Part shown: in pieces, positions 53,966 to 62,810 of the stretch | How the letters are laid out: each line of letters opens with the position of its first letter | Position numbering within the stretch: the first letter of the stretch is position 1 | Assembly (NCBI RefSeq): GCF_003865135.1 | Contig: NZ_BHZC01000001.1 | Span: 4,278,001-4,342,000 of the forward strand | Source of the DNA: Streptomyces chrestomyceticus JCM 4735 | GTDB taxonomy: Bacteria; Actinomycetota; Actinomycetes; Streptomycetales; Streptomycetaceae | Direction: 5' to 3' | DNA length: 64,000 bases | Notes under the pieces: generated by a model | The model's input: the letters and a program-made list of their open reading frames with translations, nothing else | Database searches by the model: none | Told to the model about the DNA's origin: nothing | Position numbers and translations under genes: made by a program

Positions 53966-54805
53966 TCAGGCCACCGGCTGTTCCCGGTGCAGGGCCACCA
54001 GGTCGGCCGCGTCCCGCCCGTCCAGTACGAGCCCGAAGTCCGTCTCCAGTACGGCCGGGATCTCCTCGGCCGGCACCTGCCGCACCTCGCGGGACCAGTC
54101 CGGGCGGGTCAGCGTCAGCTCCGTACCGATCAGGGTGCGCCGCAGGTCAGGGCCGGGCTGCTGGACCACCGTACGGCCGGTGAACGGCGAGCGCGGGTGG
54201 GTGGAGATGTAGTAGTTGAAGACGCCGTAGTCGGCCGGGTGGCGGGCCTCCGGGCCGAACGCGTACAGGTCGAACCAGCCGTCCGCGTGCCGCGAGCGCA
54301 GCACCCAGGTGTCGTCCTCCCCCTCCCGCACGAGGCCGAACGTCCAGCCGCCCTGCCGGACCTCGACACCGTCGCGCAGCGGGACCGGCTCCAGCAGCGC
54401 CTCCCCGCCGAAGCCCACATCGGTGATCCAGTCCGCGCCGTCCAGCCGCACCTTGAGGAGGGCGTGGGTGACCGGCCGGATCTTGGTCTCCCCCATGCGG
54501 ATCCGGGCGCCCAGCCCGGAGACCTGGAAGCCGAAACGTTCCAGCGCGGCGGCGTACAGCAGGTTCTGCTCGTAGCAGTAGCCGCCGCGGCGGCGGCCGA
54601 CCATCTTCTCCTGGAGGGACTTCAGGTCCAGGAGGACCGGCCGCCCCAGGATGATCTCCAGGTTCTCGAAGGCGAAGGCGGCGGCGTGCCGGGCGTGCAG
54701 CTCCCGCAGGGTGCCGGCCGTCGGCGTGCGCTCGCCCTCGTACCCGATCCGTGCGAGGTAGGCGTCGAGGTCCAGGTGGTCCCCGCTCCAGATGCTGTCG
54801 GTCAT
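53966..54805 (-). CDS. Arylamine N-acetyltransferase
   Basis: 279 residues. Catalytic triad: Cys in RRGGYCYEQNLLYAAALERFGF, His in PVTHALLKVRLDG and Asp in WITDVGFGGEALLEP. Transfers acetyl from acetyl-CoA to arylamines and hydrazines (isoniazid in mycobacteria). ATG 54805 (MTDSIW) is preferred over 54859 because AAGGAGCAGG precedes it and the family starts there. It is convergent with the RidA gene. Confidence 0.95.
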   Translation of the reverse strand: MTDSIWSGDHLDLDAYLARIGYEGERTPTAGTLRELHARHAAAFAFENLEIILGRPVLLDLKSLQEKMVGRRRGGYCYEQNLLYAAALERFGFQVSGLGARIRMGETKIRPVTHALLKVRLDGADWITDVGFGGEALLEPVPLRDGVEVRQGGWTFGLVREGEDDTWVLRSRHADGWFDLYAFGPEARHPADYGVFNYYISTHPRSPFTGRTVVQQPGPDLRRTLIGTELTLTRPDWSREVRQVPAEEIPAVLETDFGLVLDGRDAADLVALHREQPVA

Positions 54806-54972
54806 GGCCGGTTCCTGCTCCTTCTGTGCCCCGGGCCACATCCCGGGGCGGCTGCTCACCTGCGGTCGGCGGCGCGCCGCCCCTGCGACCTTACGAGACG
54901 GCCGGGGGTGGGTGGGGTGGGGGCGGACCGGGAGCGGTGGGACGTCTTCCCCCGCCGCCCTTATGACCTCCC

Positions 54973-55869
54973 TCAGACGATGACGCCGTCGAGGCCGTAA
55001 GCGGAAGCGATGCGCGCGTGGTCCCGCAGCGGCACGTCCCAGGCGAAGACCTCCATCCGGCGGCCGTGCGCTCCGCGCAGCCGGTGGACGGCGGCCACGT
55101 ACTGCGCGTTCACCTTGGAGAGCTGGGGGTTGATCTGGTCGACGTAGCGGGTGTACGAAACGAGCGCGTCCAGCGGCGGGTTGCCCAGGAACCCGGTACG
55201 GACATTCGGCACCAGGCGGTGCACCGTCTGCATGCTGCCCGCGTTGAAACTCTGGATCACCAGCCGGCGGCGCGCGTGGCTCCGGTCGAGCCAGCCCGCG
55301 CCCGCAAGCTCCTTGACGATGCGCGCCTCGATGCCCGGGTAGAGCTGCGGGCTCTTGATCTCCAGCAGCAGCCGCAGTTCGTGGTCCTCCATCCGCCGCA
55401 GGAACTCCGCGAGCGTCGGCACCCGTTCACGTGCGAAGCGCTTGTTGAACCAGCTCCCGGCGTCCAGCCGCGCGATCTCGGCGGCCGTGAAGTCCCGTAC
55501 CCGCCAGGGCGCCCGCCTGGGGAACACGCGCCGGGCGTCGGTGGTCCGCGCCAGCGTGGTGTCGTGCATCACCACCAGCTTCCCGTCGCGGGTCTGCTGA
55601 ACGTCGTTCTCGACCCACTTGAAGCCCTGCCGGTCCGCCGCGTCCACGGCGGCGAGGGTGTTCTCCGGCGCCACCTGGGAAGCTCCACGGTGCGCGACGA
55701 CGACCGGGCCGGAGAGCCAGGGAATGCTCACAGCGTCGGCGAGCGGAGCCGTCACCCGGCCGGCGGCTCCCGGACTGGCCTGCGCGCCGCCCGCGCAGAC
55801 GGGCGTCAGGCCGGTGACCAGCAGTGCGCATCCGGTGGCCGCCGCGAGACGGAACGATCTCTGGTTCAT
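54973..55869 (-). CDS. Secreted glycerophosphodiester phosphodiesterase
   Basis: 298 residues. A Sec-type signal peptide (NQRSFRLAAATGCALLVTGL..., cleavage near AQA-SP at about residue 31-32). Catalytic motifs VVAHRGASQVAPENT and WVENDVQQTRDGKLVVMHD, then RLLLEIKSP and AWDVPL. Hydrolyses glycerophosphodiesters to glycerol-3-phosphate outside the cell, providing phosphate. ATG 55869 has GGGAGG 6 bases upstream; the frame upstream is a shadow. Confidence 0.95.
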   Translation of the reverse strand: MNQRSFRLAAATGCALLVTGLTPVCAGGAQASPGAAGRVTAPLADAVSIPWLSGPVVVAHRGASQVAPENTLAAVDAADRQGFKWVENDVQQTRDGKLVVMHDTTLARTTDARRVFPRRAPWRVRDFTAAEIARLDAGSWFNKRFARERVPTLAEFLRRMEDHELRLLLEIKSPQLYPGIEARIVKELAGAGWLDRSHARRRLVIQSFNAGSMQTVHRLVPNVRTGFLGNPPLDALVSYTRYVDQINPQLSKVNAQYVAAVHRLRGAHGRRMEVFAWDVPLRDHARIASAYGLDGVIV

Positions 55870-56080
55870 CAGGGCCTCCCGGGCACGCCCACCGCAGACA
55901 GCAACGACAGCGACAGCCTTGCCCCGATATGCCCTTAAGCATTCAAGAATGCCGCCATGCGGGGACGCGCGCACGCTGCGGGGCGTGCGCGCTGGCGTGC
56001 GGTGGGGGCGGGCGCCCCCCGGGAGGGGTCGGACGCCCCCGGTACGGGTCGGCGCCATCCTGGGCGGCGCTGAGGGGCCG

Positions 56081-57022
56081 TCACTCGCCGCCGACGGTCT
56101 CCAGCCGGTACCGCTCCATGCCCGTACCACCCTCGACTCCGGCTCCGGCTCCCGCCGGCCCGTCCCCCTCCCGCCGCACCAGCCCGCCGGTCGGCGCCGC
56201 GAAGTGGCTCCCGAGCATCAGCGCGCCGCTCCGCGCCACCTCGTCGAACAGCCACCGCCGCGTCCGTACGGCTTCCTCCGGGTCGATGTCGACGCTGCTG
56301 CACAACTGAGGGTGCGCCAGTTGTACGGGGTGATGCACGCAGTCGCCGGTGATGACGGCCGACTGCCCCTGGCTGCGCAGGGCGACCGCGCTCTGGCCGG
56401 GCGTGTGGCCGGGCGTCGGGACGAGCGTGACGCCGGGCAGGATCTCGACGCCGGGCGCGGCGACGTCGACCAGGTCCAGCAGGCCGTGCTCCCGTACGGG
56501 TTCGACCGAGTCGCGGAACATCTGGCGGCGGCTCTCCTCCATCTCGACGCCGGACCAATAGGCGTACTCCGCCCGGGAGGTGAGATAGCGGGCGCGCGGG
56601 AAGGTCGGCTGCCAACTGCCGTCGGGGGCAAGGCGGGTGTTCCAGCCGACGTGGTCCGCGTGGAGGTGCGTGAGGATCACGTAGTCGATCTGCTCCGGCG
56701 GGAAACCGGCGGCGGTGAGCCGGTCGAGGTACGGCGTGTCGAGCTGATGCCAGGCGGGGTTGGCGCGCGTCTTGCCGTTGCCGATGCCCGTGTCGACCAG
56801 TACGCGCAAACCGTCGACCTCCAGCGCGAAGGTGTGCACGGCGGCGCGGAGCGTGCCGTCGGGGCGCGCGAACTCCGGTGCGAGCCAGGGCACTCCGGCC
56901 ACGAGGTCCGGCGTCGCCCCGGGCAGCAGCCAGGCGCCGGTCTCGGGCGGCAGCGCCACTTCGTCGACGCGGTGCACGGTGATGTCGCCGACGTGCCAGG
57001 TGTGCGCGGGGCGGGGGGACAT
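56081..57022 (-). CDS. MBL-fold metallo-hydrolase
   Basis: 313 residues. HxHxDH zinc motif in TLPHADHVGWN-like ILTHLHADHVGWNTRL, VPTPGHTPGQSAVALRSQ, and ITGDCVHHPVQ; a metallo-beta-lactamase fold hydrolase, of the quorum-quenching/PNKD-type group by general pattern. No specific substrate. ATG 57022 has GGAGG close by. It is divergent from the GatC-like/amidase operon across a strongly palindromic region. Confidence 0.9.
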   Translation of the reverse strand: MSPRPAHTWHVGDITVHRVDEVALPPETGAWLLPGATPDLVAGVPWLAPEFARPDGTLRAAVHTFALEVDGLRVLVDTGIGNGKTRANPAWHQLDTPYLDRLTAAGFPPEQIDYVILTHLHADHVGWNTRLAPDGSWQPTFPRARYLTSRAEYAYWSGVEMEESRRQMFRDSVEPVREHGLLDLVDVAAPGVEILPGVTLVPTPGHTPGQSAVALRSQGQSAVITGDCVHHPVQLAHPQLCSSVDIDPEEAVRTRRWLFDEVARSGALMLGSHFAAPTGGLVRREGDGPAGAGAGVEGGTGMERYRLETVGGE

Positions 57023-57134
57023 GGGGCCTCCGTACGGGTGGGGAGCGGAGCAGGAGAAGCCGGAACCGGGACCAGGGCCGGGACCAGAGCCAGGACCAGG
57101 GGATCGGCAGCAGGAACCTCCCGCGCCACGACCA

Positions 57135-57200
57135 AAAGCTAAATATTTGCCTTAACCGAGCCTAGCCCCCTAGGCTCACCAAACGCAAAGCCTTAGCTTT
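57135..57200. promoter_or_regulatory. Nested 66-bp palindrome between MBL hydrolase and amidase genes
   Basis: Outer arms AAAGCTAA (57135-57142) and TTAGCTTT (57193-57200), middle TTTGC (57146) with GCAAA (57185), inner GAGCCTAG (57158-57165) and CTAGGCTC (57170-57177): all share one centre at 57167.5. Candidate shared operator for the divergent genes; the inner TAGGCTC half-sites recall an iron-box core. Confidence 0.65.
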
Positions 57201-57251
57201 AAAGCCAGCCCCTCCCCTTCCCGCCACCCCTCTTCCCCACACGGAGACCCC

Positions 57252-57482
57252 ATGCCCCCCTCCCGCCCCTCCCCCACCCTCACCCCCGAGGACATCGCCC
57301 ACCTGGCCCGGCGGGCCGGCCTCCCCCTCCCCGAAGACCGCCTGACCGGCGTCGCGGCCACCGTGAACACCATCGACTCCGTCCTCAGCGCCCTGCGCGC
57401 CCTCCCCTTGGGCGACACACCACCCGCCCCCGTCTTCACCGCCGCCCCTCGCACCACCCACTCCCCCGGGAAGACCTCATGA
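57252..57482 (+). CDS. GatC/AtzG-like small subunit next to an amidase
   Basis: 76 residues. LTPEDIAHLARRAGLPLPEDRLTGVAATVNTIDSVLSALRALPLGDTPPAPVF fits the GatC/AtzG-like fold that pairs with amidase-signature partners. Its stop overlaps the amidase ATG (ATGA), so the two are co-made. ATG 57252 has GGAG about 8 bases upstream. Confidence 0.85.
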   Translation: MPPSRPSPTLTPEDIAHLARRAGLPLPEDRLTGVAATVNTIDSVLSALRALPLGDTPPAPVFTAAPRTTHSPGKTS

Positions 57483-58918
57483 CGCACGCCCCCTCGCCCA
57501 CACCCGCCCCCACCTCCCCCTTCACTCCTCTCCCCCACCACCTCTCCCTCACCGAAGCCGCCCGCCTCATCGAGGACCGCGCCCTCTCCCCGGTCGAACT
57601 CACCACCTCCGTCCTCGACCGAATCGCCGCCGTGGAGGAGAAGGCAGGCGCCTACGTGACGGTGACCGCCGAAGCGGCCCTCGACTCCGCCGCCGAGGCC
57701 GAACGGGAGATCGCCGCCGGGCGCCACCGCGGGCCGCTGCACGGCATCCCCGTGGCGCTGAAGGACCTGATCGACGTGGCCGGCGTACCGACCACGGCGA
57801 GCTCCCGGGTCCGGGACGGTCACACGCCGGACGCGGACGCCGCCGTCACGGAACGGCTCCGGGCCGCCGGCGCGGTGCTGACCGGCAAGACCCACACCCA
57901 CGAGTTCGCGTACGGCCTGACCACGCCGCAGACCCGTAACGCCTGGTCACCCGAGCACGTGGCCGGGGGCTCCAGCGGCGGTTCCGCGGCCGCCGTCGCC
58001 ACCGGCACGGCCACCTTCGCCCTCGGCACCGACACCGGCGGCTCGATCCGCGTACCCGCCGCCCTCAATCACGTCGTCGGCCTGAAACCGACCTACGGCC
58101 TGATCTCCCGGCACGGCGTGACCTCCCTGTCGTGGTCGCTGGACCACGTGGGCCCGATCACCCGTACGGCCGGCGACGCGGCCCTCGTCCTCCAGGCGCT
58201 CGCCGGACACGACCCGCGCGACCCGGCGTCCCTGGACCGCCCGCACGAGGACTACACCCGCGCCCTCGGCGAACCGCTCACCGGCCTGCGCATCGGCGTC
58301 CCCGCCAACTACTACTTCGACCGTGTACAGCCCCAGGTGGCGGCCGCGGTCCGCGCCGCCGTCGACGCGCTGACCGCGCTGGGCGCAACCGCCATACCCG
58401 TACACGTCCCGATGACGGAGTACGTCCACGCCGTGCAGTGGGGGCACATGGTCCCCGAGGCCACCGCGTACCACCAGGACACACTGCGGGCCGTCCCCGA
58501 CCTGTACTCCGACGACGTACGGATGCTCCTCGAAGTCGGCGAGTTCTTCCCGGCCACCGACTACATCCGCGCCCAGCGCACCCGGACCCTGATGCACCGG
58601 TCCTGGCTCCACCTCTTCGACGGCATCGACGTACTCGCCGCCCCCACCGTCCCCGCCACCGCCGCCCGCACCGACCAGACGACCTTCACCTGGCCCGACG
58701 GCTCCACCGAAAGCGTCTCCGACGCCTATGTACGCCTCTCCGCCCCCGCCAACATCACCGGCTTCCCCGCCCTCTCCCTCCCCGTCGGCTTCGACGACCA
58801 GGGCCTGCCCATCGGGATGCAGTTGATCGGCCGCCCGCTGGGCGAAGCCACCCTCCTGCAACTCGGGCACGCCTACGAGACCGCCCACCGCCCGGTGCCG
58901 CGGATAGCCCCGGCCTGA
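57479..58918 (+). CDS. Amidase (amidase-signature family)
   Basis: 479 residues with the Ser-cisSer-Lys triad: Lys in GIPVALKDLIDVAG, cis-Ser in AGGSSGGSAAAVATG and nucleophile Ser in GTDTGGSIRVPAAL. With the AtzG-like partner it may resemble AtzE/GatA-type hydrolases; no GatB is present, so the Gln-amidotransferase role is excluded here. Substrate unknown. It is the second gene of a two-gene operon, convergent with a TetR gene 33 bp away. Confidence 0.92.
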   Translation: MTHAPSPTPAPTSPFTPLPHHLSLTEAARLIEDRALSPVELTTSVLDRIAAVEEKAGAYVTVTAEAALDSAAEAEREIAAGRHRGPLHGIPVALKDLIDVAGVPTTASSRVRDGHTPDADAAVTERLRAAGAVLTGKTHTHEFAYGLTTPQTRNAWSPEHVAGGSSGGSAAAVATGTATFALGTDTGGSIRVPAALNHVVGLKPTYGLISRHGVTSLSWSLDHVGPITRTAGDAALVLQALAGHDPRDPASLDRPHEDYTRALGEPLTGLRIGVPANYYFDRVQPQVAAAVRAAVDALTALGATAIPVHVPMTEYVHAVQWGHMVPEATAYHQDTLRAVPDLYSDDVRMLLEVGEFFPATDYIRAQRTRTLMHRSWLHLFDGIDVLAAPTVPATAARTDQTTFTWPDGSTESVSDAYVRLSAPANITGFPALSLPVGFDDQGLPIGMQLIGRPLGEATLLQLGHAYETAHRPVPRIAPA

Positions 58919-58951
58919 CCGTCAGCACCGGTCAGCACGCATCAGCACCCG

Positions 58952-59605
58952 TCAGCCGGGCAGCAGCCGCTCCACCAGCCGCCTCGCATAGTCGGCAACG
59001 GCCCCGGAGCCGGCTGCCCCGGCCTCCCCCGCCTTCTTCTCCCCCACCATCGTCTCGGGCCCCGGCCGGAACAGGATCCGGTACATCATCGGCGCCACGA
59101 CCAGATCCATGACCTCTTCCAGCTCCGGCACGGCTTCCCCCCGCCCGGCCGCCCGCCCCAGCAGGATCCGCACCTGCTCGGCCGCGTACTCGGAACACTG
59201 CCCGGCATTGCCGCCGTCCGGATCACCCGCCAGCGCGTCCCGCGTGTACGCACGCCCGGCAGCGGACGCCATCTCCTCCAGGAACTGCTCGGCCCAGGCC
59301 CCGAGATCGGCCCGCAGCGACCCGTGATCCTCCGGCGCCCCCTCCGGCCGCAGCCGCTCCACCGCCACGTCCGACAGCAGTTCCTGCAGATCACCCCACC
59401 GCCGGTACACGGTCGACGGCGTCACCCCGGCCCGCGCCGCGACCAGCGGCACCGTCAGCCCGTCCCGCCCCAGCTCGGCCATCAGCTCCTGAACGGCCCG
59501 GTGCACCGACTCCTGCACCCGCGCACTACGCCCACCGGGCCGAGCAGCGACTTTCCTGCTCCCCTTGGCCCCGGACCCGGAACCCTCATTCACCCTGCCA
59601 GTCAC
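58952..59605 (-). CDS. TetR/AcrR family transcriptional regulator
   Basis: 217 residues. The HTH VPLVAARAGVTPSTVYRRWGDLQELLSDVAVERL is preceded by a basic Gly/Ser/Arg-rich ~30-residue N-terminus; the C-terminal domain of TetR_C type ends with VADYARRLVERLLPG. It starts at GTG 59605. It is convergent with the amidase operon, so it may or may not regulate it. Confidence 0.9.
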   Translation of the reverse strand: MTGRVNEGSGSGAKGSRKVAARPGGRSARVQESVHRAVQELMAELGRDGLTVPLVAARAGVTPSTVYRRWGDLQELLSDVAVERLRPEGAPEDHGSLRADLGAWAEQFLEEMASAAGRAYTRDALAGDPDGGNAGQCSEYAAEQVRILLGRAAGRGEAVPELEEVMDLVVAPMMYRILFRPGPETMVGEKKAGEAGAAGSGAVADYARRLVERLLPG

Positions 59606-59733
59606 CTCTCCACCTTAACGCGAATTATTTGCGTCAGCGCTGGACAGCAGCGAGCTCCAGCCAAAAGCGGCGCCCCCGCACGCCACTGTCACACCCATGC
59701 CCTATGTTGCAGAGGCACGGTAGGGGGGCCGAA

Positions 59734-60198
59734 ATGGCGCGGGATTATGACAGTCAACTGCTGGAGTCGGTGGCGGTCCGCCGGCGCAGGATGCGGGACG
59801 CTTTGCTCTTCGGCGCCCAGCGGGGGCGGCGCACACTGGACGAGCGGCTCGGGAAGATATTCGCCGGGGTCGTCGTCGCAGCCGTCCTGTGCGCGGGATG
59901 CGTCGCATGGTCGTTCCTGCAGCACACACTGGCCCAGCAGAAGGCCGAGCAGGAAGAACAGCAACGCCGGACGCGGCAGTACGAACAGCCGCCGAAGTCC
60001 GCGAAGCCGACGGAATCGCGGAAACCCACGGAACAGGTCCGGGCGGGCTTTGCGGCATTCCGGGGACACACGCAAAGAACTTGCCCTGGTGCGGGGGCTT
60101 TTCCTGAATCCGCGACGAGCGGGGACCGGGAACACCGACAGGTTCAGCCGGCCCGGGAATGCGCCGGTGCCCCGATGGTAGGTTCCGGCACGTGGTGA
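59734..60198 (+). CDS. Small membrane protein at the start of the type VII secretion locus
   Basis: 154 residues. A basic cytoplasmic head (MARDYDSQLLESVAVRRRRMRDALLFGAQRGRRTLDERLGK) precedes one membrane segment (about residues 48-68, FAGVVVAAVLCAGCVAWSFLQ) and a Gln/Glu/Pro-rich tail. Proteins with this head occur beside eccD in Streptomyces ESX loci (from memory). The last ~50 residues lack the compositional regularity of the rest and may reflect another reading-frame slip. ATG 59734 has AGGGGGG upstream. The stop overlaps eccD (GTGA). Confidence 0.75.
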   Translation: MARDYDSQLLESVAVRRRRMRDALLFGAQRGRRTLDERLGKIFAGVVVAAVLCAGCVAWSFLQHTLAQQKAEQEEQQRRTRQYEQPPKSAKPTESRKPTEQVRAGFAAFRGHTQRTCPGAGAFPESATSGDREHRQVQPARECAGAPMVGSGTW

Positions 60199-61547
60199 GC
60201 GGAACGACGACTTCGCAGGCGCAACTGAGCCGGGTGACGCTGGTCGGCGAGCGGCGCCGGGCCGACATCGTGCTGCTTTCCGACACTCCGATCGGTCAGC
60301 TCATCCCGGACATCCTGACGTTGCTGGACGACCGGCCCGGGCCGCGCCCGATGTCCCGGCAGTTGATCACGTCCGACGGGTCCGCGCTGCCGCACGACAG
60401 CACCCTGGCGTCCGCCGGGATCGCCGACGGCGCGGTGCTCCGGCTCGTCCGTACGCACTCCGCGCCGCCCGCTCCCGTCGTGCACGACGTCACCGACCAG
60501 GTGGCCGACGACCTCGACGTACGGGCCTGGCGCTGGCGGCCCGCCGCGCGCAGGGCCGGCGCGGGCGCGGCGTCCGTGGGCTTCGCGGTGGCCGCCGCGC
60601 TGCTCGCCCGCCGTGAGGTCGCGCTCGGCACCCTGGCCGGTGTGCTGTCGGCCGTCGCGCTGGTCCTGCTGCCGGCCGGCGCGCTGGTCGCCAGGCTCGG
60701 GCGCGGCAACCGGGGCCTGGCGACCGCCCTGCTGGCCATCGCCGGCGGGCTCGGCGTGCTCGACGCGTGGACGGCCGCCGACGCGTACGCCTGGCCGGGC
60801 CCGGCGCGGCTCGCCGCCGTCGCGGGCGCGCTGGTCCTGACGCTGGTGTTCCTCGGGTACTTCTCGCCGCTGGGCAAGGGCGGCCTCGTCGGTGCCGTGA
60901 CCACCGGCGCGCTCACCGCCGGATGGGAGGCGGTCGCCGCCGTACAGGGCGAACCGGCCCGGCTCGGCGCGGTCATGGCCGTCGTCTCCCTGATGCTGCT
61001 CGGCCTGCTGCCGCGGCTCGCCCTGATGGCGTCCGGGCTCACCGCGCTCGACGACCGGCGCTCGGCCGGTGCCTCGGTCAGCCGCCACCAGGTGGGTACC
61101 GCGCTCGCGGTGACGCACCGCGGCCTGGCCATGTCGACGACGGTCACCGCGATATCGGCGGCGGCCGCGGGCTGGCTGCTCACCCTGGCGGCACAGGCCT
61201 CCGTGTGGACCGTGGCGCTCGCCTCGCTCATCGTCGTGGTGCTGATGTCGAAGGCACGGGCCTTCCCGCTGGTCGCCGAGGTCGTCGCGCTGTTCGCCGC
61301 CGCGTCGTGCGTCGTCGTACGGCTCGTCGTGGTGTGGATGGAGCACACCGGGGCTACCGGGCCGCTCACCGTACTGTGCGCGGCCGCGGCGCTGCCCCTG
61401 CTCGTGCTGGCGGTGCAGTTCCCCGAGCATGTGCAGGTGCGCCTGCGGCGCGTGGCCGACCTGGCCGAGTCCATCGGCATGGTGGCGCTCTTCCCGCTCG
61501 CCTTCGGGGTGTTCGGTGTGTACGGGCAACTGCTCAACCGGTTCTGA
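60195..61547 (+). CDS. eccD: Type VII secretion integral membrane protein EccD
   Basis: Core of the ESX translocon: it forms the membrane pore with EccB, EccC and EccE. 450 residues: an N-terminal ubiquitin-like YukD domain (SRVTLVGERRRADIVLLSDTPIGQLIPDILTLL...) and about eleven membrane segments from residue ~115 to the C-terminus GVFGVYGQLLNRF. GTG 60195 overlaps the preceding stop (GTGA); GTG 60192 is one codon earlier. The MinD-like ATPase gene follows 54 bp downstream. Confidence 0.92.
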   Translation: MSGTTTSQAQLSRVTLVGERRRADIVLLSDTPIGQLIPDILTLLDDRPGPRPMSRQLITSDGSALPHDSTLASAGIADGAVLRLVRTHSAPPAPVVHDVTDQVADDLDVRAWRWRPAARRAGAGAASVGFAVAAALLARREVALGTLAGVLSAVALVLLPAGALVARLGRGNRGLATALLAIAGGLGVLDAWTAADAYAWPGPARLAAVAGALVLTLVFLGYFSPLGKGGLVGAVTTGALTAGWEAVAAVQGEPARLGAVMAVVSLMLLGLLPRLALMASGLTALDDRRSAGASVSRHQVGTALAVTHRGLAMSTTVTAISAAAAGWLLTLAAQASVWTVALASLIVVVLMSKARAFPLVAEVVALFAAASCVVVRLVVVWMEHTGATGPLTVLCAAAALPLLVLAVQFPEHVQVRLRRVADLAESIGMVALFPLAFGVFGVYGQLLNRF

Positions 61548-61601
61548 GTCGTTTCGCGGGTGCTCCGGGCGGGGCAGCAGCTTGGGGGGAGAAGGGCGGG
61601 T

Positions 61602-62773
61602 ATGCCGAACGGAGGCGACTGGCAGAGTGATGTCCTGCGGGACCTGAGAGGTGTTCCTCACCAGGATGCGCGGAGCACAGCCGAGCCGGACCACAGCGTT
61701 TCCCCCATCGGCCAGAAGCGCCGCGTGGAGCCCGTTCAGGAGCCGGCCCCTGCCCACGGGGGCGGCGCCTTCGAGCAATCCGGCCGGCAACACCTGGGCC
61801 ACACACCGCCAGAAGTGACCGGCGAAGTCCCGGCTCCCGCACCCCGAAGCGCTCCCGAGGCCCGCCCGGTCATGGGCGACGGACCGTCCGTCGCGCTGGA
61901 CCGCACGCCGCGGCACGGCGAGTCCGTCGCCGCGCGAGCCGTACGCGCCCTGCGCCGTACGGTCTACGCGTCGGCCACCCGTGAAGTCGCCGACGCCACC
62001 CGTACCGCCGAATTGCTCCAGCGTCCGGTGACGACCGGCCGGCAGATCGCCGTCACCTCCATCCGGGGCGGCTCCGGCAAGTCCACGGTCGCCGCCCTGC
62101 TCGGCACCGCGTACGCGCACTACCGGCAGGACCCGGTCCTTTTCCTGGAGGCTGACCCGGCGCTCGGCTCGCTGCCGCTGCGCCTCGGCGCCGAGACGGT
62201 GCGCTGGACCACCGGCGACCTCGCCGACCTGGTCACCCCCGACATGACGCTGCCCGACGTCACCGGTCATCTGGTCCCGCTCCCCGACAACGCCTGGCTG
62301 CTGCCCGCGAGTCGGGGCAGGTCGGTACGAGCCTGGACAGCCGGGCGTACGAGCGGGCGGTGGTCGCGCTGCGCCGCTACTTCGGCGTGATAGTCATCGA
62401 TTGCGAGACGCTGCCCGCCGAGGTCGGCCGGGTCGCACTCGCCGCGGCCCACAGCCGCGTACTGACCAGCCCCGCCACGCCGGAAGGCGTCAGCAGTACG
62501 TACGCGGTGCTCCGGTGGATGCGGGGACTGCCGCGCCGCCTGCTCCCCGGCACCGTCGTCGTCCTCACCGAACTGACGCCCCACCCGGGCATCGACCTCG
62601 ACGCGGCTACCCGGCAGCTCCGGTCCACCGGGGCCGCCGTCCGCACCCTGCCGTACGACCGCCATCTGGCGTCCGGCGGCCCGATCCGCACCGCCTCGCT
62701 CGCCCACCCCACCAGGAAAGCCGCCGCCCGCCTCGCCGCCGAGGTCTTCCGCCTCGCCCAGCAGCGGCACTGA
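61602..62773 (+). pseudogene. MinD/EspI-like type VII secretion ATPase, frameshifted near 62314
   Basis: The N-terminal ~125 residues are Pro/Ala/Arg-rich and disordered; then a MinD/ParA-type P-loop ITAVTSIRGGSGKST-like VTSIRGGSGKSTVAALLG, EADPALGSLPLRLG and the frame fails after LLPASRG. It resumes in the next frame as QVGTSLDSRAYERAVVALRRYFGVIVIDCETLPAEV and continues to AEVFRLAQQRH (stop 62773). One extra G in the run 62314-62317 restores a single 391-residue protein. As given, the first frame stops at 62390. Similar ATPases sit between eccD and eccC in Streptomyces. Confidence 0.85.
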
Positions 62774-62810
62774 ACCGGATGCCGAACCCGAACGTGAACG
62801 ACGGACGACG

